Source: Bacidia rubella
Lineage: Eukaryota > Ascomycota > Lecanoromycetes > Lecanorales > Ramalinaceae
Length of the DNA: 64,000 nucleotides
NCBI GenBank assembly: GCA_032158265.1
Contig: JAVTIF010000003.1
Location: 744,001-808,000, forward strand
Reading direction: 5' to 3'
Position 1 is the first letter of the stretch; each line of letters opens with the position of its first letter. Shown here one piece after another: positions 52,299 through 63,200 of the stretch. Both the position numbers and the translations under genes were made by a program. The notes beneath the pieces are model-generated. The model was not told the DNA's origin. It made no database searches and worked only from the letters and a program-made list of their open reading frames with translations.

Positions 52299-53999
52299 CT
52301 AGAAATGTGGTGTGTTCAAAGCAATCAGCATGAGTAACCCAGCGATCAGCCCAGCGACCGGTAGCGTCATTATCCATCCGCTGAGTATGAACAAGCATTG
52401 CCTCCAGTTGACGGCACCGGCATTATAATTCATGAGAGCGACACCCAGACATGCACCGCAAAGACATTGTGTCGTGCTGACTGGCAGACCAAGGCGACTG
52501 GCGAGGAGGACCGTGATGGCAGCTCCGAGTTCCATAGCCCAGCCTCTGGTTGGGCTGAGCTGCGTGATCCGGTTGCCTATTGAGCGGATGATGTGGTAAC
52601 CAAAGAACCAGAAGCCGGCACCCAACAGTAGACCTGCGATGACCAGAATCCAGCGGGGAGCAGCAGACTTCGAGTCAACTTCACCCGCCTTATAGGTGGA
52701 GTAAGCAGCTGACCAGGGTCCAACAGCGTTAGAGACATCGTTGCTGCCGTGGGCAATGGACATAAGCATTGCGGATGCAACTTGAGCGTAGGTCCATAGA
52801 TGCTCGACGCGGTTGTCGTAACGGATTGCGAGTGCGTGCTTTGCTTTCAGGCTTGAGGAGCCGTAAGTGACGCAATCTCTTGTCACCCCGGCCAGAAGAA
52901 TGAATTTCACGTAACCGAAAATTCGTTTGGGATTTAGGAGCGATAGGTGCGACACCGGGTCCAGATACTTTTCTTCCGGTTCTCTATCCAAGGCTTTCGC
53001 TGTAGCTTTCCTTTGTCGCAGGCCGCCTGCGTTGCCGTTATTGCCTTTCTCAAGAGCACTCGCGTCAGCTGTCTTATTATCGTCATCTCTGGCGTCCAGA
53101 CTGGGGCTACCAAGGCTAGAATCATCGTCGATTTCGGTTGCGCCCTTATAATGATCCGTGACGAATTCCGTGTCTTTGGAAGGAAGATAAACGTAAGGGT
53201 CCTCACGCCAGAGTGTTGGGCCTAACGGAATATGCCACCATTTCAAGCGAGTGTCCTCCTTGATGAGGCGTCGGTGAAAGTAAGGCAAGAAGAAGATATA
53301 AGCGATAGCCAGAACTCCGACGAAAACCCCTAGAATGATGCCTGTAGCCTTGCCAGCGCCGAACTCTTCCAGCGACGGCGAATTAGGCGCCTCGATGACG
53401 ATAAACAGAGCAAGCATACTAGCTGTGAAGGCGAGATAGGCAGGAATGAGCCTCAACGCCCATTTAAGGGACTCCTTACGTTCAAGCACAGAGTATTTGA
53501 GCACTCCAAAGAGAATTGCTGCAAAGCAGCCCGCAATGCCAGGTGCGATAGCCCATGATGCTGCGATCTGTGATACACTGCCGTCGGCCCACTCCCACTT
53601 GATGGATGTTTCCGAAGCAAAGCCGACTCCAATGATGGCGCCAACAATGGTCTGAGTAGTCGAAACAGGGAATCCAAGCTTGGTGGCGATTAGAAGCCAG
53701 CTCGCACTTCCTACTTCAGCGCAGCTCATGGCCAACATCAAGGCACCTGGATTGCCCTCGAATCGCGAGATTTTGATGATGCCATTCTTGATAGTGGATG
53801 TTACCCGTGAACCAAGAGCTACTGCGCCGACGAACTCTGTGACTGAAGATAGAAGACCGACTTGCTTCATTGAGAGTGTCCGCGCCGCAACGGAGGATGC
53901 GTAAGAGTTGGCAACATCATTGGCGCCATTACCGAAGGCACTGCAGCAGAATGCGATGCTTATGATAGCAAGGATCCAGTCGTACTTGGTGAGCGCCAT
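52299..53999 (-). CDS. PHO89: Sodium/phosphate symporter (PiT family, Pho89-like)
   Basis: Single exon, 566 residues from the ATG at 53999 (MALTKYDWILAIISIAF); the longer open frame starts at a non-ATG codon. PiT transporters bring inorganic phosphate into the cell across the plasma membrane with Na+. Both family signatures are present: FGNGANDVANSYASSV near the N-terminus and SIAHGSNDVSNAVGPWSAA in the second half, as well as GFPVSTTQTIVGAI and GLPVSTTQCLCGAC. About ten membrane segments can be seen, with a central cytosolic loop (about residues 255-400) that is acidic and Ser-rich. A CACGTG element lies upstream at 54525-54530, matching the site bound by Pho4/NUC-1 regulators of phosphate starvation genes. 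Confidence 0.95.
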   Translation of the reverse strand: MALTKYDWILAIISIAFCCSAFGNGANDVANSYASSVAARTLSMKQVGLLSSVTEFVGAVALGSRVTSTIKNGIIKISRFEGNPGALMLAMSCAEVGSASWLLIATKLGFPVSTTQTIVGAIIGVGFASETSIKWEWADGSVSQIAASWAIAPGIAGCFAAILFGVLKYSVLERKESLKWALRLIPAYLAFTASMLALFIVIEAPNSPSLEEFGAGKATGIILGVFVGVLAIAYIFFLPYFHRRLIKEDTRLKWWHIPLGPTLWREDPYVYLPSKDTEFVTDHYKGATEIDDDSSLGSPSLDARDDDNKTADASALEKGNNGNAGGLRQRKATAKALDREPEEKYLDPVSHLSLLNPKRIFGYVKFILLAGVTRDCVTYGSSSLKAKHALAIRYDNRVEHLWTYAQVASAMLMSIAHGSNDVSNAVGPWSAAYSTYKAGEVDSKSAAPRWILVIAGLLLGAGFWFFGYHIIRSIGNRITQLSPTRGWAMELGAAITVLLASRLGLPVSTTQCLCGACLGVALMNYNAGAVNWRQCLFILSGWIMTLPVAGLIAGLLMLIALNTPHF

Positions 54000-54789
54000 G
54001 TTCGCTGGGGACAGCAACGTGAAGACGTCGAAAGTGAAGACGAAGGAAAGTGCGAGGAGCACCGAAGGCCTATGGCTTCCACAACCTTATTATACTCCAT
54101 CATCGTTGTACTACCACGGTACCAGTGGTAACACTGTTGTGTGAATTCAAAAAGCAGCAAAAAATTTGAGCCAATGAGAGGCAGCCGTTCGACCATGTGC
54201 TTTTATATGAGTGTGGCCGGGCTCCTGCCCTTGCCAAGTAGAGCTACGGGTGTGTCAATGTTGCCCAGAAGGCGTGGGTGCTCGTTCGAGGAGGATCTCC
54301 GGAGTGTGTTATGGGGGAGATGGTGGGAGCTTCGCAGGAGCCAAGGCGGAAAATCTAGATGCCAAGGACCCAACGGAGGAATGAGCCAATGGGCGGCGGA
54401 AGAGTTGGGCGCTCCGCCTCTGCCCAGACGGCCCAATATGACGGCCAAACTGTAACATCCCACTGTCTCGGTTCTTGACGAGTAGAGGAAGGAAGATAAT
54501 ATCTTTGTGAGATCTATGCAACTACACGTGCTGGATCGGTGCTCGATGACAGGAAGGGTGCGTCAATGGATGGTGTGACTTGGCTCGCTGCCACAGGCGG
54601 CCAACAGCCAGACTGAGACTTTCTTTGTGGCGTTCTAAGGACCCTGTTGTCTCCTCGGACAGACGATCGCTCCCTGGACTCTCGCCTTTTGTCCTCGAGC
54701 AAACCCTCAGGCTAAGGACAGTCTCGGATTGCAGAGTGTGTTCTAGGCTACAAGTCTAACCTATTGTGAATCATTACCATTATTCTATT
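54000..54789. other. Intergenic, promoter of phosphate transporter
   Basis: About 790 bases between the transporter start and the 3' end of the secreted repeat protein, both minus strand. Short Arg/Ser-rich frames only. Contains the CACGTG site listed separately. Confidence 0.5.
54525..54530. promoter_or_regulatory. CACGTG E-box, possible Pho4/NUC-1 site
   Basis: A perfect CACGTG palindrome 526 bases upstream of the PHO89-like start codon. Phosphate-starvation bHLH regulators (Pho4 in yeast, NUC-1 in Neurospora) bind this core. The hexamer also occurs elsewhere in the window by chance, so the assignment rests on position only. Confidence 0.35.
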
Positions 54790-57700
54790 CTAACATGTGG
54801 TCATTATGTACGAGAAGGTATAAGCTATGGTAATGTAAAGCATGAGCCCGTCCGCCCGACTTCTTCCACTAGCTTTGCCTGCGAAGTCTGTAGGAGAAGG
54901 TCCAATCTGATTATTGGGGCTTGGCGAAATCGATCCTCCAATTGTGAAGCCACCACCCGCGGCTCCTGTCTGTACAGAGACCGTGGAAGATCCAACGATC
55001 AACTCTGAACTGCCTAAGCTGACGACCTGTCCGTCATTGCCCGTGAAGACAGCGCCGGGGGTAAGCGTGGTGCCTTCGATTGAGACACCGTTGGACACAG
55101 GAGCCACTTCTTCACCGTTGATGGTCGTAATAGTTGCCTCTCCATCTCCTGATACAGACGAGCTGAGTACGGATATCGGTACCGTCGAAGAACCTAATAT
55201 AAGAGAGGAGGCGTCTAGACTGATTCTTTCTCCGTTCTTGCCAGTGATAGCGGGTGCACCAGGTATAAGGGTGGTGCCAGCCACCGATATGGCACCATTG
55301 GAGAGAGGGGTGAGACCCTCGCCTGCAATCGTAGTGGGCACCATTCCAGTGCCTTGCGTGCTCGTCGGTGGTAATGCATAAGATGAGCCGCCGAAATGAA
55401 GATTGCCGGATTGATCAAGCGAGACAGGCTTACCAGAGACTGTTGCAGGTGATCCACCCGGCAGCAGAGTCGTGCCTGCGATCGATACTCCGGAGGAAAG
55501 AGGGATGATATCCTGACCATTGATATTGGTTGGGGAGAGGAGATGAGGCTCTTCAGGGAGCGGGTATGAATGTCCGTTGACGTTGACGTTGCCATTTGGC
55601 CCGAGCGATACAGGGGTGCCGGAAATGGTTTGCTCCGGGCCGCCTTGAGTGAGAGTAATTCCCTCAACGACTACCTTACCATCTGCAATAGGAGTGACTG
55701 CATGACCAGCGATCGTAGTGGGGGGAGCTGCCTCTGCCTTCTTTATGGAATAGACTTGGTCACTGACATGGAGATTGTTGTCTTTGTCGATGTTTAGAAC
55801 CTGTCCACCAGCAGTCACAGGAGGACCTCCGGGAGCAGCATTAAGTCCGTCAATGTTATAGCCAGACGGGACTTTCTCTACTGCATGCCCTTCTATTTGC
55901 ACAGGACCTGGCGTGGGAGCAGCTTGATAAGTCTGGTCGCCAACAACTACTCCGCCAGTCTTGGGAGCAGACACTGTCGTTCCATCAACAACTAACGGAG
56001 CTCCACCTGCAGTCATTTTCTGACTACCGACTCGGTATATCTGTGGAGCTGCGTTACCTTGTTTCGGTGCTTGCTCAGTGCTCTGTTGTTGGGGTAGGGT
56101 ACCCTGCTTTGGTGATTGCTCATCCTTCTGCGATTCTGGTGCCTTACCCATCGATTCTGTTTTGCCTTGATTCTGCTGCTGATGAGCGCCCGAGCTTCCT
56201 GCCGCTGATGCACCGTTATCCTGAGGTTGCACAGAAGGACTGACTTCCTTGATGGGAACATTGCTAAACGGTGGTGTGTCGCTGCTATGCGTATTATTAC
56301 CAACAAGATTGTCATTGTCCTGTGCCTGTGGCACTGCAACAATAGGTCGGCCACCCACTGAGGCAATTGGCTTGGGAGGTGCAGGTTGCTGTTGGTTGAC
56401 GATAGGTTTGGCCTGGCTGTCAGCATTCTGTTGCGGTGTCGTCTCCATCTTTTCGGAAAGTTTCGCAGGTGCTGACGCAGGAACAGGGGCAGGCGCCGCC
56501 TCTTGCATGGAGGTCGGTTTAAGTGCTTCTTGTATCTTCGCCATTTCCTGGTCTGAAGCATTAGACGGATCATCTATAGGATCTTGTGCTGCTTTGATGA
56601 CAGATTGGGTGGGTCTTGCTTCAGACGGTGCCACGTTCTTCCCAGCTTGCTCCTTTGGCTGGTCCTCTGGCTGATGGACGGCTTGGGTCTCCTCTGGCTT
56701 TGGATCCGGAACCATTTGGGCTTCTGTCGTCTTAGGGTCAGGCGCCGGACGTTGCGATCCATTGACGGCCAACGGAGTCGGATTGGCAGCCATCACCGTC
56801 TCAGAGGCTAGCGCCCTGGGCGGATCGTAGCCTGTGAAAAGTCTCGCAGTACATCCTTCCCATGCTGGATCAATGCCAGTGAGCTTTGGCGGAAAAGCTA
56901 TGATTGGACGATACGGCTGCCCTGGCTCAGGCTTGTACCATTGATCTTCCTAATTTGAAGTTAGCTTCCTAAAGCGTACGTTCGTTGCTGTATCCCATGT
57001 CCCAGTACAGTCCTCCATTTCAGCAGAAAGCCGAATCTATAGTCACATGAGCCTAGAGAAGACTTCTCAAGACTGCTAGCGCTCGAAAGAATCCTCCTTT
57101 TTCGGTAAACATCTAACGCGCCGGATCTAGGGGCCTTTGGGGCCTTCAGGGATGCCCTCTCTATAGTCGCGAAAGAAAATACAGGTGGTTTGTCGATTAC
57201 GGGACGAAGAATAAGGTCAACGTACCATTACGCTTTGTGGGGGACAAGGCAAATCATCAAAATTATATGGTGTAGGGGCGACTTTGTTCTGTCCGAGAAT
57301 ACTCGTAAGGGGGCCTCCGTAAGTTAAAAGCTCTCCAGGAGCGAATGCAAGTAGTGTTGATGTAACAACGTTTTGTGTACCTCTATAGCCGCATTGATCT
57401 GTGGCTCGGAGGCTGTAAAAATCTACATAGATAGAAGGTGAAGTACTACATTACGAAGTTAGCAACGAGCATTGCAAGCATTGATATTCGTTACTTACAA
57501 AGTATGTCCATTATATATGGCAGTGCTGATATGTGAGTCATTTGTGCCTTTCTGCGTGATGTTCATCGGATTTGTCGCTTGTCTTGGCCGTAGTGGAATG
57601 GGGTTTGCTCGTGCACGACGACCTGACATCGGTGACGAAGAAGCTTTAGGAGATGATGGTGGCGAAGTCATAGGTATCGCAGCTTGACTAGCACCTTTCG

Positions 57701-58595
57701 CTATGGCATTTGCAACTGTCTCAGGGTCCCATGGGTTTACAAGGGCTATTGATACCATCAGTCTCACCACCATCAAACATGTATGTTAGGATCCCATACG
57801 CATTTTGAAATAGATTCCATTGACCGAGGTGTACAGCATCGTTGTCATCACAGACCTGTACTCTTTACCAGGAGCAGTAATGACTCCCCAATAAGTCATG
57901 GAGCCAATAGTCGTTGCGCCTTCTAGTGGAGGGCTGACCTCTGTCCCAATGATATTAAGGCATTCGGTGTTCGCATTAGGAGACTCCCAGTAATAGACGT
58001 CGACGTTCGGACCACCTATTCCACACGACCCGCAGCATCCACCTGATATATCGTAGGTCGGAATGGTCTCAACTAGATCGTGTGCTTCGTGCCTCGCAGA
58101 CTGGCAAGCAGGTTCTCTCATCCAGCTTCTCATCGTCGACCAATAATTCACTAAGGAAGCATCAGGCTTTGGAGTTTCTGTACAATGCGAATTCCAATCA
58201 GGTCCGGTCGTGAAACAAGAATCAGCCAAGAGCTTCCGCATAGTATCTCCAAAGAAATGCAGAAGTGCCTCTGTCCTGTTTCCCTTGCAATTGGGATCCC
58301 ACAGCAGACATTCCTCAGAGGTACCATTAACCGTCGCCGGCGCATAAGGAACACTCAGATAGGCGGTTGGCCTAGAAGCGAAATATCTAGCTATTTGGGA
58401 ATCTGGGTTCATGAGCTGCCGTAGGCGCAAGCCAGGCGTGATCTTCGCCTGGCCTGCGTCAAGCGTAGGTGTGGCATCGCTATCATACGCCCGGTAGGTC
58501 TTGGGCGCATGCCGTTGGAGCGCGACATAGCTTGAAATGGTATGAACGCGGAGCAAAAAGTAGAGCAAAAGAGTGTGATCAAGATAAAGACGCAT
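54790..58595 (-). CDS. Large secreted repeat protein, probably cell-wall or GPI-anchored
   Basis: Four exons (57800-58595, 57499-57745, 57226-57445, 54790-56949) give 1140 residues. It starts MRLYLDHTLLLYFLLRVHTISS, a signal peptide. Residues 30-420 form a Cys-containing extracellular domain (EECLLWDPNCKGNRTEALLHFFG, DISGGCCGSCGIGGPNVDVYYW, DFYSLRATDQCGYRG, FDDLPCPPQSVM). Exon 4 continues EDQWYKPEPGQPYRPIIAFP and TGYDPPRAL. A Pro/Gln/Ser-rich stretch (about 470-720) precedes six or so repeats of 50-60 residues with the pattern TIxGxxVxPxxxGVxIxGTTLxPGG, SGxPVSL, GNLxxGGxxYxLP. The C-terminus ends in a hydrophobic tail (LMLYITIAYTFSYIM), suggesting GPI attachment. Introns are 54, 53 and 276 bp; the last is unusually long and may hide a small exon. 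Confidence 0.87.
54950..56050 (-). repeat. Degenerate 50-60-residue protein repeats
   Basis: Within exon 4 of the secreted protein, units such as AVTPIADGKVVVEGITLTQGG and IPLSSGVSIAGTTLLPGG and LTPLSNGAISVAGTTLIPG recur, each followed by SGxPVSL and a GNL...G..Y strand. The rhythm (short beta strands with Gly turns) suggests a beta-solenoid or a run of beta-hairpins. Divergence is too high for a DNA-level tandem repeat. Confidence 0.8.
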
Positions 58596-58930
58596 TCCTC
58601 GACATCTGCTAAAAGAATGACGATGAGTATTCACATAGCAAAAAAAGAAAAGTACAGAAGAGAAAAATTTGAAAGCTAGAATTGCCACGAAAAAGCAAAT
58701 TTGAATATAAGATACCTGTGCCACCATAATCCTCAGCGTCAAGATCCAGCTGGTGACATTGGAGTCGGTTAGTGTGGCAATCCGAAAACATCTCACCAAC
58801 GTCTACCAATGGCATCTCATGGTGCCTCACATTATTTGGAAACATCAGATCTGGCTTACGAAGTGGCCAATAACTATTCTCGCCTTCAACTGGGTCAGAG
58901 TTGGCCAGACCGTCCAGCCAGGTAGGCTAG
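58596..58930. other. Intergenic, upstream of large secreted gene
   Basis: 335 bases between the secreted repeat protein start and the end of the next minus-strand gene. It should contain the repeat protein's promoter; the open frame continues through it only without a convincing start. Confidence 0.45.
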
Positions 58931-59346
58931 CTAGTTTCTGAAACCATGCACCTTTGCGGCGTAGGTTGAAGAGCTTTTATCCCTTTGCCCATACTGGAAA
59001 GTGGGAAATTCGATCGTACTAGTCCATTGAGACCCATCGTTGTAATTTATCGCTTGACTCTGCAAAGCCAACTGCAAGCCGATGGACTGAAGCATCAACT
59101 GACAAGAGGCTGAGTTAGAAGAAAGGAAGAGAGATTGGGGCTTCTCCTTAATGACAGCGACACTAGTCAGCTGCGCTAGCCTTGAACCTGCTAGCTCAAG
59201 AGTAAGCGCCTTTCCTTCCTGAGCCGTGGACATGGATGGTAACGACTATCCAGAACACAAGGGTGTTCCCCGTATGATCTTGTTTCGAGTGTCAGCTTCA
59301 CTACGGGAGAGGTTCCCATTGAGTTGGCATTGTGGAATGTGACCAT
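58931..59346 (-). CDS. Hypothetical protein, two exons
   Basis: Exons 59305-59346 and 58931-59245 join across a 59-bp GT-AG intron (GTAGTG...GGATAG) and encode 118 residues. The start MVTFHNANSMGTSP leads into SLPSMSTAQEGKALTLELAG. The rest is Ser/Gln/Leu-rich (QSLFLSSNSASCQLMLQSIG, LQSQAINYNDGSQW, EFPTFQYGQRDKSSS). Splice phases match and the composition is protein-like, but no known domain is seen and there is no signal peptide with this start; an upstream exon is possible. Could also be non-coding. Confidence 0.42.
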
Positions 59347-60228
59347 AAAATTTGAAGTTCTGACAATGTACAATGGACACCTCCGACGCCCAGCTCTCTC
59401 ACTCGCGTACGCTTCCTCTTATTGACGGTTCGACGTTACAAACTCCATTGAAGAGACCGTGCCCTTCTGGTGAAACATTCAAGCCGCAATTCTCCGATTA
59501 TTGACGTCCATAGCTGATCTCATCGATCTGAAAGAAAGCCAAACAATTGCTCTCCACAGGACTCTCCGAACAGACTTTCTCTCTCACGGCAGTCTTTCGT
59601 AAAGTACTTCTTTAGCCAAAAAGCTCGAGACGACTTCTTCCTAGAAGTTAAGTGCATCCTTCGCTCACTTGCTCTCTCAACGCAAAATTTGGTCCCTCAC
59701 TCACTCCCAACCTTGCGCCTCATGCATGAGGAGAAAAGCTGTAGATTTGTTTTCTCGAGGTGGCAGGTCGCTTGTCTTGTCATAAATCAAATCCTGTGTA
59801 CGTTGCCTAAACTTCTATGGATGAACCAAGCTGTTGCTCGGCCGAAACGCCCATCTCTTGGCTGTGGAGGCCTATTTGTCTGCCTATTCTAGTGCTTCGA
59901 GCAGCTTACCTCAAATGAAGAAGGCGTACGTCCACTTTTGGGGAGTATGAATGAGCGTCCCACCAAGTCCTTGGTGAGAAGGACCAAATGAAAGGATTTG
60001 ATGCCGGTAGAAAGGGACGGACTGCAATGTCGCTATGCTTTTGCACACACAGCGTTGTTTGTAAGGTAATTAAATCAAATTGGTATTTAACGACGCTTAG
60101 GCGAACGCAAAGCCAACGACTGTGAGTAGCTAGCTGAAGTACATATCCTGGAAGAAAAGGCTTTGTACAAAGATAGCCAAAAGAATTGAAAGAGATGCCA
60201 ATTCCAAGAAATGTACCTCGGGCGACAG
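59347..60228. other. Intergenic
   Basis: About 880 bases with no supported gene. A plus frame at 59689-59892 is short and unremarkable. Lies downstream of the DUF726 gene and upstream of the hypothetical gene, both minus strand. Confidence 0.5.
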
Positions 60229-63200
60229 TCAGCTTCCTTCTTCTGCTTTCTCGATATCGTTAGCAGGCTTTGATTCTTTAGCCTTAGGTGTATCCTCGGC
60301 GGTATCCTCAGCTTTTGTCCCCTCTGGCTTTGCTTCCATTTTCGTATCCTCGGTGTCCTCGCCTTTCGGTTCCTCCTTCGCCTCAGTCTCTTCGTCGACG
60401 TGCGGCGGCTCCTCACTCGAAGCAGCCTTTTCCTGTTTTGGGTGATCGACAAACGGATCTTCTCCATCAGTTGCGGCTCCGCCTTCGGTGTCACTCGTAA
60501 TGTACTGCTCTTGTGCAGGCTCCTCGGCGTTGGACGACTGACTCGCATGGTGGTTGAGTGCGGCGTGCTGTGCTTCTTCTGCTCCTACTTCTTCTGGCTT
60601 TTCTTCAGTAGTGGAATCATCAGCCTTGTCTTTTCCCTTGCCCTTGGGGCTCTTCGTTCCCCCAAAGGACGGTAGGTAAGAAGTGTACCCTTTCGCTTCT
60701 TCAGTGGTAGACTCAGCAGAAACATCATTGGAAATATTCTTTTTCAGTTCGGTAGAGTCCTCCTTGGTAGGAGCGGACCTCAGGCTAGGGACATAGCCCG
60801 ATGGAATGTACCCTGCAGCAGTTGACAGATAGCCTGGTTTTTTCGGCGTTGCTTCTTGTTCTCCTTCTTTCGAACCTGACTTGACTTGTCCCCCCTGAGT
60901 TTCTTCAGAAGATTTCTGCTCCTGCTGCTCAGATGCCTCTTTTGCTTGTGTTTCAGCTTGCGCTTTCTTTTCCTTCGCCTTCTTCTCTCCTTTCGCGCCA
61001 CCAGATCGTGAAAGATGGGTCGCTTCTTTGGCCCACTGATAGTATGACTTGCGCTGGGCTTCACTCTTGAATCCGCCCGCCTTGGTCTCATTGTACTTGG
61101 CTCTGTCTGCTGAGGGAGCCGCTAGGAAGAGTTGCTCGGCTGCCCACTGCATCAGGCTTGATTGCGTCTTCTCGTCCACAGTCTTTTCCATAGCAGATGC
61201 CTGCTTTTCTGCATCTGCATCTGAAACGTTCATGTCACTCTTCTTTTGCTGCTTCTTCCTAGGTTGAGGCTTCTTGCCTTTGTAGTTATCGTACAGCTCT
61301 CCAGCCTGCTGGTAGTATGTTCGCTTCTCTTCCTCTGCAAGAATGGCTTCGAAAGCCTTGCCTTCTTTTGCCACTTCATCTTTATCTATATCCTCAAATC
61401 GTATCTTTTGCAAGATCGATCCAACCAGATACCTGTATCGAAGATGACCGGACACGGTCTCAGTAACGTCAACGTTCTCAATACCTGCAAGGCCGCTGAC
61501 AGGCACAAGTCCAGCTACGCCGTAGTGTAGACTAGATGCTCTGTACAAGAAAGCAAGTAGATAATCATTCTCGGAGTAGACATTTACTAATCGTCCGCTC
61601 ACCGCGGAGCGCATCAATCGCCAGCTGTTCGTATCTGAAGTAGCTGGTGTGCCCATCAGCACCGCAGACTCAACGAGACCGAAAGCATTGCGTTTGGCAA
61701 GTGATGTCAGACACGACCAGATAACCCTGGCTCCCATCGAATAGCCGATGAGCGTGACAGGGCGCTCTCCTTGGACGCGATTGACTAGAGCGTCAGCGAG
61801 CACCTGCCCTGCTTTGTCCGCACGAGTCTTGGCCAAATTGAAAGGATTGTCGACAACTCGAGCCACCTTAGTCAACGCCATAGGCCAGGTCATACCGCCG
61901 ACAAGTTCGGCAAATACCGTGCGCTTGACCACTGCCGACTGGGCGTACCCGTAGACAGCACTTTGCAGCATCGTATCGAAACTTTGACCAAGATTTAGTA
62001 GGGTCTCCAACTCGAAGCGCAATGCGAAGACTTCTGCAGAAGGCTTCAAGACCTTCCATGGGGTGACAATTTCCTCCTTCTCCAGCAACCAGCCAGAGAT
62101 AGCGACAACAACCCGCAGTCGCCGCGTGGTCGTTGCAGCGTCAAGGCTCTCACCTTGATGCTCAGTTCTTTCGCCGTGGATCGGAAGAAATGCAAAGTCA
62201 TGCACACCTGCAGAAATATTCTCCATGGCTTGTCCCGTCATACGACCACCATAGGCACCGAAGAGGCCTCCCACGACTGTTGCACTTGAAGCCACGGAGC
62301 CGAGGTAGCCAGCGGCTGCTGTGGCTCCAAGTCCAAGTTCCCCCATCAACGATCCCACACCTGCAGCTATCATTGGCGCCGCCAAACCACCCGTATACCC
62401 GATCACAGCTGCCCCTGCAGCGGTGGCAAGACGGACCTTCCATTTGCGAGTAGCATTTTCGCTTTCAGAAAGGCGTTTGCTTGCTTCATCATCGGCTGTC
62501 ATCTGTTTTGCTGCGTTCAGCAGACCTTGCGCGACCTTCTCCTCATCCTCCCTTAAGCTATTGAGCCCCACTTTCAGACTGGAAGTCAGGTAGAGGAGAA
62601 GAACACGTGAAGCGGCGTTGTATCGTTCCAAACTTAAAAGCAGTAGAAGAATTGAATGCAGTACCAGTATGCGAGTTTTCATTGGAAGCTTTGTTAGGGG
62701 TGTCTTGACGCGCGGGAAGATGTCCTCAAGCTTTGGCCCTGCGTTGCTCGCTGTTTTGGCACCAGCATCAACCTTTTGAATTCGTTGTCCTTGGCGTGTG
62801 GTGTTGGTTTGCTTCGGCGCTGACTTCTTCTTCTGATCAGAGGCGGCCTTTTTCGAATTCACTGCTTCGCCAACTCGTAAAATGACGACCTCTCGCCATT
62901 GATCAAACCAGTCAAGATCTGAATCTTTCAGCTTTTTGGTTTCAGGCTTTGAGATCTCCTTCTCCAATTGATCTTGGAGCTTCCGCTCTTTCTCGTACGC
63001 ATTGACATCCACAGTACCAGGGTCAAAGTCCAGATCTTTATCCAGAATGTCTTCCCCACCATCGTCCTTGATGAGTTTCAGACCTTTCCGTGCGTCAAAA
63101 TGGCTCTCAATATCACTTCTCATCTGTGCGGTAATGTCTGCGATCAGCAGCGTGACGTCCCCGCACTGACTCTCAGATAGGATCGACTTTAGATCACGGT

